DNA of 64,000 bases, taken from contig NW_019775985.1 of the NCBI RefSeq assembly GCF_001039355.2, positions 1-64,000 on the forward strand, written 5' to 3'. The stretch is from Lingula anatina (taxonomy: Eukaryota; Brachiopoda; Lingulata; Lingulida; Lingulidae). Positions 37,599-51,819 of the stretch are shown here, piece by piece. Position numbers and translations under genes: made by a program. How positions within the stretch are numbered: the stretch's first letter is position 1; each line of letters opens with the position of its first letter. Below the pieces are notes generated by a model. It was not told where the DNA came from. It made no database searches and saw only the letters and a program-made list of their open reading frames with translations.

Positions 37599-40500
37599 AT
37601 GGCGGACGTTCCACAAAATGCCCCAGAACGTAAGTTATTGTATTTTTGCTGTTCTGATGACCTCTCTTAGAAAACTAAAGAACTGAAAATAATTTGATGA
37701 TCTGGGGATTACAATGCTGTTAAAGCAAGCCAAATATGTCTATTTTCCATTAGACTCACCTGTTAAGTTTACGATCAAGCAAAAATGCATGGTCATACTA
37801 CTAGAAATTGTAACTATGGAATGGTAAACAAGAGTGAAATTTCAAAACTGAGCCATGTACCTGGTGCCCTCATCGCAAACAAGCCACTTGGAATCTAGAT
37901 TCAACATATATTTCATAAAAAAGTACAAAAGAATAAGGGGATCATTTCAATCAACATCCATTCTGCATTATGATTATCAGTTTGTTATGAAATTGAGTCA
38001 ACTATTGATTGAAATGAAGTTTTATAATTATTCTTTTCTTTATTTATGTTGGAGTTTTTTCTACATATCTGTTTATAACCCAGCAATTGAAAACTTTAGA
38101 TAAGGTTACATATTTGGTGCTTGTAGTTGTTTCTATTTAATTCAAACACCACATAATTGATGGTGAGTTCAGAGACGACTTATTCAAACCATTTTTGTGA
38201 AAGTGGCAGGATGATTTAGAAAGACAATTAGGACAGAAATTTAAAAAAATTAAACTTATTCAAGTGAAGGAATGGGTATTAATGTACTAGTACTAGAATG
38301 AATTGCATTTGTTTCAGAAGTTGAACTATTCTCACTTAACTTTAAAGTAACATGATTCAGATTGTTGAACTATTGACCTGTAGTATTTAATGGCCTGTTT
38401 TACATCTCATGATGCAGGCATGGAGAATCCTTGAAAAGGAAAATAAGTTACTGTAACATGTTTCTTTAGCAAATATATTTACTGTATATTTGATAAAAAC
38501 AAAATTAAAATTTTGGATTTAATATATAATGCAATGCTTGATATTAATAAGAAAAAACTTTATCTGAGAAATACTGTATTTCTGTCTCAGAATGCCCAGG
38601 CACCCAGAGCGAGGAAGCAGGGAAGAGTTCAGCTTGTGCAGGCTGTCCAAACCAGATAATATGTGCCAGTGGGGCAGCCAAAGAACCTGATCCCGGTAAG
38701 TATAGAGGGAGTTGAAAAAATAAACTCAGATCAAAACATACTGACTCAGAACAAACTCAGATCAAAACATACATTACTGTATTTGGTTTAATAGAAGGAT
38801 ATGTGCTGGTAGGACCAGTAATGTTGCTGAAGTTAAGAGAAAAGAAAAAAAGTTAGGAGAGAACAACATTGGCTTTTTAAATTTTATGGGTTTACCTTGG
38901 TGAAGTCTGAGGTTAGAAAGTTTCACAGATTATTGGTTAGAATGCAGTATTACTCCATATTACAACAGGATGATTATATGATTTCTAGAACATGATGCAA
39001 AGTCATAAAAATAGATTTGTAGCTTAGCAACATAGACATCTCTCATTTTTCTCTTGCATTTACATTTCTCTTTTTCAGTGTCTCGGATGTCAGTGCTTAT
39101 TACATAAATTTTCTAAACTTTGTCATCATTTCCAGCAATTGAAGAAATAAGACAAAGGATGACCTCTGTCAAACATAAGATCGTAGTGTTATCTGGCAAA
39201 GGTGGAGTAGGGAAGAGCACATTTACAGCTCATCTAGCTCATGGAATTGCAAATGATGACACCAAACAGGTAAGGTCAGAAAGGGTGTAAAATTGAATAA
39301 ACTCACTTGTTGTAATCTGTATGGATTTTTCGTCTTTGCTATATTTGTAGCTCTAGACTTCTGCCAAAACAACATTAAAAACTTTTCTCTTGTAAACTTG
39401 TATTAACTTGGATACACTGTCTTCTAAGCAGTCAAAAGGAAAAAATGAAATACTAAAATTCTGCACTATAAAATTGATTTATGAATCAACCTCAGTATAT
39501 CCAGGACAGAAGACTGTCTTGGCAGCAAGATAAAATGATTTTCTTATACACTTATTCTAATTCTATTAAAACCTGTTTGAGAACCAGTCCCAATTATTAA
39601 ATTCTTTTTAAATAAGAAAAGTCCCGTCACACTATCAAACTGAACTTAGTGGTTTGTAGGCACATAACTCAGTTTGGAACAATTTGTGCTGACTACGAGG
39701 TCACAAAAAACTTTCTCTTATAGTTTAAGTTATAACTTTTAGTCGTGGCCCTATAAATAACATTACACAAAATATGCAGACATGTTTTCTGAAATGTGCT
39801 GCTCTCCCAGGGTGAATATCAAATTACGCAATTTGTCTCACCAACATATTGAAGATATTATTATGCAACCTTATGGCTGTTTGTTTTATTAGGCATCGTG
39901 TTGTGTATTAAGATATTTTATCAACTTTTGCCCACATAAAGGTGTGTAAGTTTTCTGAGCTTTAAATTGCTCTTAACATCTAAAAAACCTTACTTGCTGT
40001 AAAATCCTTTGATGTCCCTAGCTATTAGTTCTGGTGGCATTTGATAAAGAACACTTGGGCATGTAAATGGCATGCAGAAATGATTAAGTACAGTAACTTG
40101 AAATAATGATCACCAAAAAGGGCTCTGTTATGCAGCAACTCTGGTGTTAATAGAGTCTGAATGGTTGGTAGACACATTAATACCTTGATTGACTTAAATC
40201 CTAATACGGAAAGTGGGTTAAAACTTAATTGATGTCCAGAAAATCAATAATTAGGAATTATTTATGATCTAACTTTGTATATTTTGGACTAATTATAAGA
40301 TGTTATAGGTTGGAAATGTAAAATATAGGTGATTTGATAGTTAAAGAGTCTTAAATCTTAGATCCATAATTTGGTTGTTATTTTGACTTTTTTCACTAAA
40401 AGTCATGTTGAGATGGATTTTTGTCTTCACAGGTTTATCTACTTTTAAACGAAAAATACTTAATGTTTTAATTGTATCATGTTTTAGTGGTTTGAAAGCA

Positions 40501-43500
40501 ATATAAGTGGTTTAAATATTTTGGGAGTTGTGAATTTAATAATTATAACCTACCTTGCAGCAAAATATTACATGTCAGATATTCTAATTAAACATCACAC
40601 ATTTTTTTAAGGTAGCTGAAAAACAACAAAAGTTTTTTTACCATATTGCCTTTGCCTTATTAATTTAAATCAATATTATTTAAACTTACCTGTAGAGGTT
40701 TCTAGTTAATGTAATTCTTCAACTTAACGTGGTGTGTGCTAAGTGTGAGCTTCATTCATTGAGCGGTGTGGCTTCTTAGCTGGGTATACAACATGGCTGC
40801 AGCCATGGAGACAGTAAATTACCCAGGATTCATTGCAGCAGCCAGTATTTGTAAAAGGCCCACACGGAGAAAGCTTGTTTTGTTTATATTAAAGGGGACT
40901 GCTTTTTGATGCGAGAAAAAGGTCACATGACTGTGAGGTATTTTATACTGTTTGACCTTTGAAGCGAGAGTGCTGAATGCATTGGACTTTTAAATGGATT
41001 AACTCATATTGACCCCCAAATCTGTATTTCTTGGGACATAATATTGACCTCTTAATGATATAAACGTGTGATGGATGAGTGGAACTAAAAGTAATGGTAC
41101 CAAGTAATAAACTTCTAAAACGTTATACCTTCTCTATATTTTTTTACAAAGCTTTTTCTGTTCAAGCTAAGAAAGTGTTTTGAAACAAAACTGAAGATGT
41201 TGATATAAGTCACAGATCTGGGTGGCCCAATATCAGTTTTAGTTATTTTTCTATTTTATTATATTGTATAAATGTACATTTCCCCTGTTTGAGAAATAAG
41301 AACCCGGGGCTTGAGGTCTGTATGTATAAAGAATAAAACAAAGAGAGGTTGTGGGCTATAGAAATATTTCTGCTTCACATAACTGAACTGTATTTTACCT
41401 TCCACTTAGTAACAGTGAGTCATGTTATGTAATATGTACATTGTACTGCAAGCTGATTTCACTCTGTCTGCAAATCTATGAAGCTGATATTGAAAACTTA
41501 TAGATTTTTTATTTTATTGAATGGAGTATCCATCAGAATAAGGTTATCTGTTTCTTTTATATTTGCCAGGGGAATCTGTAAATAAGTGACATGGTTGTAT
41601 ATACTATCCCTACCCTGTCCTTGTTTTTTCTTTGGGTTTAGCCTACAGGTACATATCTAAATGAAAAGACTATAATATTGGATGGAGACATGTTAACTAG
41701 CACAGATTGGATCTTTCTTAATAATAGACTTTTATCTTGACATACCAGTAAGGAGGCCTACAGGAATCTCATAACCATTAATTGCAAGTTGAATAATTTC
41801 GGATTATGTGGAGATGTTAATAACCTTCATGAACTACTTATAACACAAGTTGCTATGGTGGCACATCCAAACAGCAATTTAAAAGATAAGGCCAATAAAG
41901 CTCCCCAGCTGTGTAGAGCATAGCTAATTTTCTAAAGGTAATGTCTACCGTAAGAGGGTGAGGCTACTTAGATAAGGATGACCATAAACGACTAAGGTTT
42001 ACATTTACTAGTAAATGGCTAATTTATCTATGATATTAAGCTGTGTGTATACAATGTAACATGTTGTAGTACTGACTACTTAGTATCAAAATGAATTGGC
42101 TGCTAATATCTACAAGCAGTTCAGGGTTGTATGTACAGTCACTGTGGTAGATCGTCACTCAGTCAGGACTACTAAGTTTCCAAATTGTTTCAATGAAAAT
42201 TATTGACAAGATTCTCTTTAACAAAACACAATTTTTAATGACAATCTTCTGAATCATTTTTAAAAGTAATATTTACCTTTTGGTCACTTATAAGTACCCG
42301 ATTCTTCCTATCTTCAGCTGTCTTTTGCAGCAGTTGGTGCTGTACTAGCAAGAAGTATCAACATAAAACTAAGCGTCAGGTTACCAAGGTACGATACAGC
42401 CCTTTTGTTGTGGTTAGTTACCATTCAGCCTGGCCTGCCTTTCAGTGGAGGGGCGGAGAGAATGGGTCATATTCTCTGGGGGAGAGGGCAATGATTGAAT
42501 GAATGTTACAAATAAAGCTCAATCTGAATTTTAATTTTGTATTAAAAAGAAAACACTTTTGCTAATTATACTAACTACTTTGGGATTTTTCTTTGTCAAT
42601 GAAAGTGCTTTGGAAAAAATATAAAAAAATAGCTGGAGTTTTTCCCCTAACTTTCTCCCTGATGGGAAACAACTTGGAAGAACATTTGCACATAAAAGAA
42701 ACAGCACTTTTGATTGGTCTTTTAGAATGAATGAGATCAAGCCTGATTGGAAGTCAAAACACAAATAGTGTAAGAGGAAAGTTGTATTTGACACCTTTTT
42801 TTCTTGTGCAATAATATTGCTATTAAATAAACTAGGGTACTCCAACTAGATTTGTTGTACTGCTTGAAGGGATTGCGTGTACTTTCCTTTGTATAATGGA
42901 AAGCATGCATGTTACACCAATCATGTTATAAGGTGACTGTAAACAAATAACATGGGGACTAAAGATTGATAAAGATCGTCTGAATTTGGCATTAAAATCG
43001 TTAAGTTGCAAGTTGCACACTAATATGTACCATGAGTTATAATATGACGTAACATTGTATTTTAGGTAGCTGTGTTAGATGTGGATATCTGTGGGCCCTC
43101 AATACCCAGAGTGATGGGTCTAGATGGGGAACAAGTAAGTGTAGATATAAATTGTCTGATATTTTGTACTCAAGTATTCATTCCTTGAAGTTTGTGGCTT
43201 AACATGATATGTGCTCTGAAATTAGGTTTTAAAAGCAGTAACTCAGTACCAATTTTTGTCTGATAAAGTATTCATTAAAATATCTTTTCTTTTATTCAAG
43301 GTTCATCAAAGTGGCTCAGGATGGTCTCCTGTGGTAAGTCATCTATATTATGAATAAAATTATTAAATAAAAGCACCCATTAGGTACTTTTTTTTTCACA
43401 AAAGTAACATGCTCTCCAACTTGAACTGTTAGCGATTACTTTTAATCAAGCTAAACATTGATGTCATTACAAGTGATTGGTTGTCCAACTCAACCTTGTC

Positions 43501-46357
43501 ACATGCTGACTATGGTTAGTCAGTGAACCAGTTGTCAACTTTTTGGGGTACAAATAGAGTGGTCAGTCACACTAGTGTGACACTACTGAAACACAGTCTG
43601 CATTGCAGTGCTATGGACAGGACAAAGAACACTGAGGCTGATTTTTGCCTAGAAAAATTTGAAAAGGAAAGAAGACAACTGAAAATATAATGTTGCACAT
43701 ATTAAGAGACTTAGTGTACATCTGTACCACTATTGGTATAACTAGTTATATCTATAGGTGAGTGTGTAATATTTGCTGGGTCTGTTCTCTTTCAAGCAGT
43801 ATGCAGAATGTGGGCTTCCTCAGCCTAGAGGTCTCTGTTACATGTAATGAGTAAAAGTTAATTTTGTTTGTTCCAGTATGTGGAAGACAATCTAGGTGTG
43901 ATGTCAGTGGGCTTTCTACTTGGAAGTCCTGAGGATGCTGTGATATGGAGGGGGCCTAAAAAGAATGGTAATATCATTTAAAAATGGTGCGTCTAATGTT
44001 GGTGTATTTCTGCATGCTGTGCAGAATTTTTAGTGTAAAGCATTTCTTTTGGTGCTCTACAGTTTCCTGATAGGTATATTATTGGAGTGAATAATACTTA
44101 AAACTTTTCAAGTTGACCTCTTCATAAGAATAGGGATGAGAATTTCCCTCCTCTTTAGAACTACTGCTTTTTTATGTGTTTGTTAGTTGCTGGATTTTGT
44201 ACAGAATGTCAGTATTCCTAGGAGGAAGATGATTTTTCGCCTTTTTCTTTTTTAAAATAAAAATAAAATAATTAACATTGTATAATCACGTTTGGGTTTC
44301 ATTAAATGTGGATTTCATTCTGCAGGTCTCATCAAGCAGTTTCTACGAGATGTTGATTGGGGAGAGATAGACTACCTGGTGATAGACACACCACCTGGTA
44401 CCTCAGATGAACACCTGTCTGTTGTACAGTACCTAAGTGCTGCTAATGTAGATGGCGCTGTTATCATCACAACACCCCAGGTAATTTCTGGGAATTTTTT
44501 AAATAGAATTTAATGTCTCTCTAAATATTTATTCATCTTAATTTTTTTAAGTGTTCTATATATTTCTGGTATTTTTAATGTATATGGAAATATATTACTT
44601 TGATTTATTCTTTTGAATTTGTGTAATGTAATATAAAATGGTTGGAAACTTTATCCAGAACTAAGAATTTAAACTATTTGACCAATTTTATTTTTGATTA
44701 CAGGAGGTGTCACTTCTGGATGTGAGAAAGGAGATAAACTTCTGCAAGAAAGTTGACTTACCTGTGATAGGTGTGGTGGAAAACATGAGTGGCTTTGTCT
44801 GTCCAAACTGTAAGGTATATGCCACTTATAAAAGTCTTCATTTGATTTGGGAAGGATCCCATTGCCATTGAATTTCTCAGTGACTTTGTTCTTTTTAATG
44901 CAGTAACATGGATAGATAAACTAGTCTTATTATATTTTTTCTGCAAAACTGGAAAAGGCTATGCAGTGTTGATAAAATTTTACAATTAAGAAACATTTAA
45001 ATATTTAATATCTATGTTTTTTGACGACATCCTTTTACACTGGTTTCAGATTGAATCCCAGATTTTTCCACCAACAACAGGGGGTGCCGTAAAGATGTGC
45101 CAAGACATGCAGGTTCCATTCCTAGGAAAGCTACCTCTAGACCCACGAATAGGTAAGTCACAAGGTTATATAAAAGGCATTTATAATGCAGAATTACAGT
45201 TAGTTGTGTCAGCTTCATTTATCACATACTATCTCAGCAAACTGTGTGATTACCCATCTTAACCTTAGTGTAGTGGCGAGAGAACAGAGGATTTCAGTTT
45301 AGGCTCTATGCTTAGAAATGGCTGCCACACATTTTGCTGAGGTAGACTCTTCAAGCGGTCACAACTTGATTGGGAATATTGTCCTAGACACCAATACAAG
45401 TCAAGACCAGAAGAAAGCTTGTTGGGATGATTAAAATTCATTATATTTGTCACCATAAGCCTTGGATTTAAACAACATGCTGTGGTGTTTGTCAGTTTAA
45501 GTATAAGAAAGTTTTACTCATAAGGTGGTTTATGTTTAAGTATTTTGTCTCTAGGAAAGTGTTGTGATGAAGGGAAATCCTACCTGTCAGAAGTCCCAGA
45601 TTCCCCAGCTTCTCAAGCTTTCAGGGAGATAATTCAAAGTAAGTCATAGAATATAGATATTTTATAACTCGTGTGAAGTAATGTGTAAACATGTAGATAA
45701 TTTTGAAGACTGATTGGTATTGAAGATATAGAAGTAAAATTGTGACTTTAAGTGATGTATTAAGTAGTAACATACTATTTTGTAACTTAATACACGTGTA
45801 TGCATTAGTTATTCTAGTATCAGTAGGGTCAATGATGAATCGGTAAAAGGTCTGAAAGCACATGCATTCAAAAATCACAACCACTTGTGAATTAATATGC
45901 TCTGTGATTACATCAGTATAATAGATCTTTGCTGATGCTTGTATCAGAGCTAACAGTAAAGATCCTTGTGTAATATGGCTGTCCATGCAGTACTGTATAG
46001 CTCTGCACAATAGGATCAACATGTGGGGGAGGGGATACAAGTGTTTGTGATTCTTTAAGGGGTTGACGTGTGCTCATGATCTCTAGTTTTCAATCTGAGA
46101 CCCCAAATGAATGTTTAATTGTAAATTTGGTGTATAGACGCATAAGATAAAGATTCACACAGTTGTCACTTACTCCATGAAGTTTTTTTTTTTTACATTT
46201 TTTTTTACATTTTATAACATTGTTGGAAGTCATTGAAGTATTTAAGAACCCACTTGATCCAGAAATATTTCCTTTGCTTTCAGAAATACAGATCACCTGT
46301 GATACTTCTGCTGGTGTGTCAAGAGAAGAAGAAACTGGGGAAATGGACACAACGTGA
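37599..46357 (+). CDS. NUBP1: Cytosolic Fe-S cluster assembly factor NUBP1
   Basis: Eleven exons, 329 aa: 37599-37629, 38591-38695, 39136-39269, 43066-43134, 43301-43333, 43877-43967, 44326-44480, 44704-44814, 45050-45152, 45555-45638, 46284-46357. All phases match. The N-terminal four-cysteine motif (C-x13-C-x2-C-x5-C, residues ~12-35) binds a stable 4Fe-4S cluster. Walker A is GKGGVGKS near residue 70, followed by [28 protein letters not shown] and ENMSGF. The C-terminal CPNC binds the bridging cluster. NUBP1 is the P-loop ATPase scaffold (partner NUBP2; yeast Nbp35) that loads Fe-S clusters on cytosolic and nuclear proteins. Intron 3 is unusually long (3.8 kb). Start context is GAATGG. The gene appears intact. 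Confidence 0.97.
39270..43065 (+). other. Long NUBP1 intron 3, no nested gene seen
   Basis: 3.8 kb of AT-rich sequence between the Walker A exon and the LDVDICGPS exon. A short GC-richer patch with CATGGCTGCAGCCATGG lies near 40790. I see no transposon ends or coding exons, though an intronic element or enhancer cannot be excluded. Confidence 0.5.
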
Positions 46358-48306
46358 CATATATATATATATATATTGCCGAGGGAACATTTACATAAAA
46401 GTACTGTTAGTACAGTCGGCATGTGATCTGTGATAGGTCTTCATCCAAATAGTTAACATGCAGGACATAATGGTGGCTACTTGTGTTGTCAAAACTGAGT
46501 ATGGTGACCATTATTTTCAAAACATGGAGAACATGAATGTTATGTTATGAGAATGCATATTTTTGAAGGTAAAAAATAATGGTTGCAGTTGATGTCTTTG
46601 TAAAGATGAAGTATCATATATAAAAAAGCATTGTGCTTGTATGACTTAATTGTGCTGTTCTCAGTCTTTTAGTATAAAAGCGAACTATTTTTAAATGAAC
46701 TGTCATATAAGATTAAATCCAGAGTCAAATTTTTAGCACCTTTTGATAGTGCTGTTACGTAAATAGACATCTGAAAATGTGCTTACAGAAGGAAGGCTTT
46801 TTTAGTGTGAGATTCTGTATTCATGAGGGTTCATGTATCTGCATAAGGTCAATAAAATTACTGCAGTAACCTTATTGCATGTGACACTGATGCAAAAATG
46901 CAATAAAATCATTTCCTTGCGTAATTATTATTCATCAAGTTTTTTAAATGAAACTTTATTTTAAATGAAAAATCACTATGCAAAGGTATTGAATGTTTTG
47001 TTTATTACATATAAGATGTACCCTGCAGATCCATTGCTCTGAATCTGGGAAACCTGCTTAAATTGTTTATAAAAACATATGCTATAAAGATGGAAATAAA
47101 AATATGATCAAAAGGGAAATAAGTGCAATATAAATGGTGAAATGCTTGATTAAGCAGCTAATAACATTGATTGTCAAGTGACTTGTGATACTTTTAAAGG
47201 TCAATTCTAAAAAAAAAGACCTGGTGTTCTAGGCAATGCATCACTACAAATTGACAATTAGATTAAAAGAGAGATGTAAATAAATGTAACATACACTTCA
47301 CATAGTTAATAACAAAAAAAAGTAATGTTTTTGTAAAAGGACATGAAAACCATTAATTTTCATTTCACAGCAAGTGGAAGATTGCTGTCATATGGCTTGC
47401 CTAGGCTCATTCTAAAGTTCCACATGCCTATCAACTGCTTTCTTCACACTAGTCTTTCAAATGAAGGTATATTGTCAATTTTACATTAACCTACTTAGAA
47501 GTAGTTACAAGTACATGGAAATAGGCAACATGCTAGCATCACTACTGCCTATCACATGGCGAATTAACATGCAGTTGCACATTACTTCATGTCTGTTAAT
47601 TACCCGTTCACAGGAAGTGTGTGGATCCTGCAGTGTTAAACATCATTCTAAGTATATTTAGATGTGTAATTTGTCATGTATTCCTGTATGCAGTTCCGTA
47701 AGGGTATTAAGTCATGATTTATTTGTCTACATGCGCATTCTCAGTCATACTTTGTCAAGAGAATTATTTCTGGCACATGTAAACGTCAGGTCTTCTAGAA
47801 GTTTCCCTTTTTTTCTGTTGTGTGGATAATATTTATTATTATGTTGGCTCCATAATGAGTATTTTCTCCTGAGAAGTAGGATAGATTTCCCCATTTTTCC
47901 ACACTTTCTCACGAAAGTTCAAACGTCGTGCTCTATTTCATTTAAAAGTCTCCAATTTTAATATGGATAGATATAAATCTGTCTGTTAGCTTAAAGGATT
48001 ATACAATGCCTTTATGAACTGAGTATTGTTGCTTTGAAGTTGGATAAATGTTAACCAATTTCTCCTCATTCTCTCATGAAAGCTCAGAAGTCAGTTTTTT
48101 ACAGTCTTATCTATAAGTAGGACCCAGTAAATGTTAAATACTGGGTCTTTTAAGAAGTCTAAAAAGTGACTTGTACAAATACTTGATTCTCAATGCTTCT
48201 GCTCTTAATCTGAATTCAAAAATATAAATCCTTAAATTGGCCACTTTTTTGTAAAATAAAAAAGTGACAAATATCACAGCTTATTGTATACTTAAATTAA
48301 ACGGGT
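46358..48306. other. NUBP1 3' UTR and intergenic
   Basis: A short (TA)n run follows the stop directly (46358-46376). AATAAA occurs at 46851 and 46902, plausible polyadenylation signals. A small hairpin GACCCAGTA/TACTGGGTC lies near 48121. The remainder is AT-rich without a gene, up to the tail of the convergent OXLD1-type gene. Confidence 0.5.
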
Positions 48307-49167
48307 CTATATCAGCCCAGACTGGCTCAACACGCGGGTCTGTATGTGCGGGTTTTGTACATTTTTTTCAATCTCCATCTTTGCCTTCTCTCCTCCATTC
48401 TCATAATATGCAATCAGATCATTTGCGTATTTCAGATATACACAGTCAGGACACCCCTCCATGCAACAGTAAATTGGTGGTTCTGGTGGTGGGCCCTTCC
48501 CTGGCATTGCATCCACAGATGCATTGCTGTTCAGTTTCTGCTGTGAACCCATATTTTCATCTTTCACTTTTCCTGGTGCTCTACTTTGCACTGTTAGAGT
48601 CTTTATACTGCCACCTCCCGAAACAAGTAGCTTCTGTTTCAGTATATTCTAAAAATTTGATAGTATATTTCATTTGTCTGCTATTTTAAGGGCTTTTTCA
48701 TTACTTTTGCTGCTCAAAAGTGACTCAAAATACAATATAATAATAATCCTATTACAACTATTTCAAATTAAAATCCATACCAAACTAAGGTTATGTACAA
48801 GTAGTACATGTAGACATTTTCTGTGACAAAATATAGCAATTTTTAACTCATTTGCATTGAAAGATGTACGCTTGTATGGTTTAAAATATTTAAACACAAG
48901 AAATTGTCTTGGAAAAAGTGTACATCATGTCATGTATGAAATCAATCACGGAGGCTTTTAATGGCATTTAATTTTACAGAATAATGTAATGTTAATAGCA
49001 ATCGAAAAAAAATACATTATAACATTAAAATTCTTATAATATTTACAATTTTAAATTGTTGGAGTTTTTTTGAAAAAGATATCAGAAGTCATTAATGATA
49101 ACAAAGAAAATGACTTTACCTGACAAAAGCTGACTGAACATCTGGCCCCAACATGTCTTAGTGACAT
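48307..49167 (-). CDS. OXLD1-type protein, diverged copy
   Basis: Two exons, 49167-49120 and 48648-48307, joined in phase 0 (donor gtaaag, acceptor TTTTTAG), giving 129 aa. The N-terminus is Arg/Ser/Cys-containing without acids (MSLRHVGARC), like a mitochondrial presequence. The Oxidored-like core is intact: GKGPPPEPP, YCCMEGCPDCVYLKYA and YENGGEKA. The last ~13 residues (TRVLSQSGLI) do not match the conserved MEMNLL-type end of the neighbouring copy. OXLD1 is a small, poorly understood protein with a Cys-rich (CC-x3-C-x2-C) motif. This copy arose by tandem duplication with 50574-51661. Confidence 0.88.
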
Positions 49168-50573
49168 AGCTCAAAATTCTACAAAACCAAATTCAACACA
49201 AATGCTGCTAAAGAAATGCTGACAATATCTTGCTGTCTGCTTTGCCAGCCTATTTATATCTTGAACATTTTACCTACTACCTTTAACCTTGACGCCCACA
49301 GCTTCTACCCACAAACATGACCTTCATAGTCTGTGACGTCAAACTGGAAGTGATAAGATGCTAAATTGCATGCATTTGTGCTACTTATTCTAAGGACGCA
49401 GCGTCAAAAAATAACATACATAAATAACTTATTTATTGTTTGAACATGTGCTAGGATGTGTCCCTTTCACCTTGAAGCTCACAAACATGACCTACATATG
49501 GTCTGTGCTATCAAACTGTATGTGATATGATGGTAAATTGCATGAATTTGTGTCAAGAATTCGATGTCAAAATGTAAATATTGTTTGAACATATTTCCAA
49601 CAACCAACAGGACTTCTTCCTGTAGAAAAGGAATTTTATTCAGAATAGGGACTGAAGTTTACATACAACATGTATGAGAGAAGTCATGTAAATACGCTGT
49701 GTGAATTCTTGGATGTTTCCTTGAATTTTAATGAGGTAATGCCTCTGTAAACATGGGAATGGTTCAGCGTTGTGCAATGATCAGGATGAGAAACAAGACA
49801 TTATGCACATTAAGAAAACGGAAGAAGGATGTAATTATAAATTGATTATAAACACCAGTTTTTTCTTTCCCTCCCCCAATGTATAAAAATAAGAAATGAG
49901 CTAAAACTTTCTTTAGCAATATGACCCATTTTATATCAAAGTAGGAAAAAAAATTTAAAACTGTCAAATGAAGTACCACAGTGAACATCATCTTGGACTT
50001 GTATTGATTCAAATTTTTTTTGTTTTGCTTTTTAATATATGGCACTGTGTAAAACTTTATACTAAGTGTTCATATTTATCACTTAGAAAGAGATATAAGA
50101 ACCCAAACAATTCTGTCTGTAACAATTTACTAGTACTGGCATAAGTATAATAGGATAAAATGTGACAATATGCTCTGAGCCTTGTGCTGAAAAAAATGCA
50201 AAAAGCTTATAAAATGTAAAATATCTGACAATCTCAGGCACTAGTAAAATTCTGTCTACTTTGTGTACTTTTTTCAATAAATATGATTACCAATAAATAC
50301 TACTTTACAAAAAAAATTACATAATATCAACAAAATGCATCTGGTTCAGGTTAATAGTTCATAAAAACATAACTTAACATTTGTAGAAATAGCTACTACT
50401 AATACAAGTAGTACATGAATGTGCATGCCCAGTTTTTTTAGCCATTATAAGCAATGCTTTGTGGCAAAAATACTTAAATACAGTATATGCTGACACACCA
50501 TCACCTGTTTACCAATGTCATACCAGTAAGTACATTCTATCCCAGAGTCACCACAGTCCAAAAGTAACTCAAT
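49168..50573. other. Between the two OXLD1-type genes
   Basis: AT-rich, no gene seen. It holds the promoter of the diverged copy next to 49168 and the 3' UTR of the second copy next to 50574. A segment with ACAAACATGACCT is repeated near 49315 and 49485, each followed by a GTCTGTG...TCAAACTG stretch, so about 100 bp is locally duplicated. Confidence 0.4.
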
Positions 50574-51661
50574 CTACAATAAATTCATTTCCATCAACAA
50601 GAACATCTGTAAGTTTGGATCTTTAACTTGCTCCTTGATGGCCTGCTTTGCTTTTTCGCCACCATCTTTATAATAGTCCAGGAGCTCTTGTGCGTATGTC
50701 AGATATACACAGTTGGCACACCCACTCATGCAGCAGTAGGTCGGTGGTTCAGGAGGGGGTCCCTTACCCGGGACTAGGTCCAGTGTGGCATGTGCTCGCT
50801 TTTCATCTTCATGGTGCGTGTCCTCTACAAGTGTCTGGAAGTGTGGAGAATTTGCAATGTCTTTCTCTTCGTCTTTTTTAGATCTAGGTTTCCGAAAAGA
50901 TGATGCAGGCTTTTGTACTGTTGTAATGGCTCTTTGGATACTAGTACACAAGCAATTTTTTGTTGAATCTTGAACCACTGGTTTCATTAAAACCTACAAA
51001 AGAATTATGGCCTTGAATGATTTCCCTTCCTTTCTCAAGCAGTGTGGTGTTCATTTGTACCAGAGTAACTACAGTGTACAGTATCTCTAGAAGTTTCATA
51101 ATAATCATATCCAAAATGATACTTTAAAGCTTTTGTAATACATACACGTACATGTATTTTATAATGAATATCAACTATTCACATCTCTAAGGAAAGCTTA
51201 CTATATTAGCTCAGTTTATGGATAACGATGACGTGGGGGCACTGTTCACGTCTTTACAGAGGCAGTAACATACAATGTAATTACATTATTCAGCGCAACT
51301 TTATGTGACTACTGATACATGTACAGTACAGACATTAACATTTCTATGCAGTCTCAATATATAGACCATTTATGATTTAGAGGAACAGAATGATATTCAA
51401 GAAGCATTCACAGTACTGTTTAAGAGATAGCACCAGGCACATAATGTAGACCCAGTAATAATTAATTGTTTTTTTAAAAATAATTATTATCAACGTTGAT
51501 AATTATATAAATAAAGAAAAATGGAAGAGAGACAATGTTTTTAAGTCTGCCAAAAACCCTCGGCAACCTGTGTCAGATAAACAAACCCATTAACTTACCA
51601 CTGAAGCATAAACAGACGGTTTTGTTACATTCCTTGTGCATAATTTTATTGCGAAAGACAT
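50574..51661 (-). CDS. OXLD1: Oxidoreductase-like domain protein OXLD1
   Basis: Two exons, 51661-51599 and 50993-50574, joined in phase 0 (donor gtaagt, acceptor TTTGTAG), giving 160 aa. The N-terminus (MSFAIKLCTRNVTKP) is basic and amphipathic as in mitochondrial presequences. After a charged linker comes the Oxidored-like domain: GKGPPPEPP, YCCMSGCANCVYLTYA, YYKDGGEKA, and the conserved C-terminal FLLMEMNL. This is the canonical copy by C-terminus and by position: its start is 158 bp from the divergent CCDC137 start, which as I recall is also the human arrangement. The biochemical role of the family is not established. Confidence 0.93.
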
Positions 51662-51819
51662 AACAAATGTCACATCGTGGATTCACCCTTCTGTTTGACC
51701 TCTATGACGTCAAAGGGCAGTGTGACCCGTATGTAGGTCATAGGGATTCCCCCATGTGCGCGTGGATGCTGAAAAGCTAAACTTGCACCTGTTTGCTAAT
51801 TTGACTCGGTTCTGCCAAA
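51662..51819. promoter_or_regulatory. Likely bidirectional promoter of OXLD1 and CCDC137
   Basis: Only 158 bp separate the two divergent start codons, so both 5' UTRs and core promoters must overlap here. It includes GTGACCCG, a TGACGTCA-like ATGACGTCAAAG and GCGCG, without an obvious TATA box. CRE-like TGACGTCA is common in shared housekeeping promoters. Function is inferred from geometry. Confidence 0.7.
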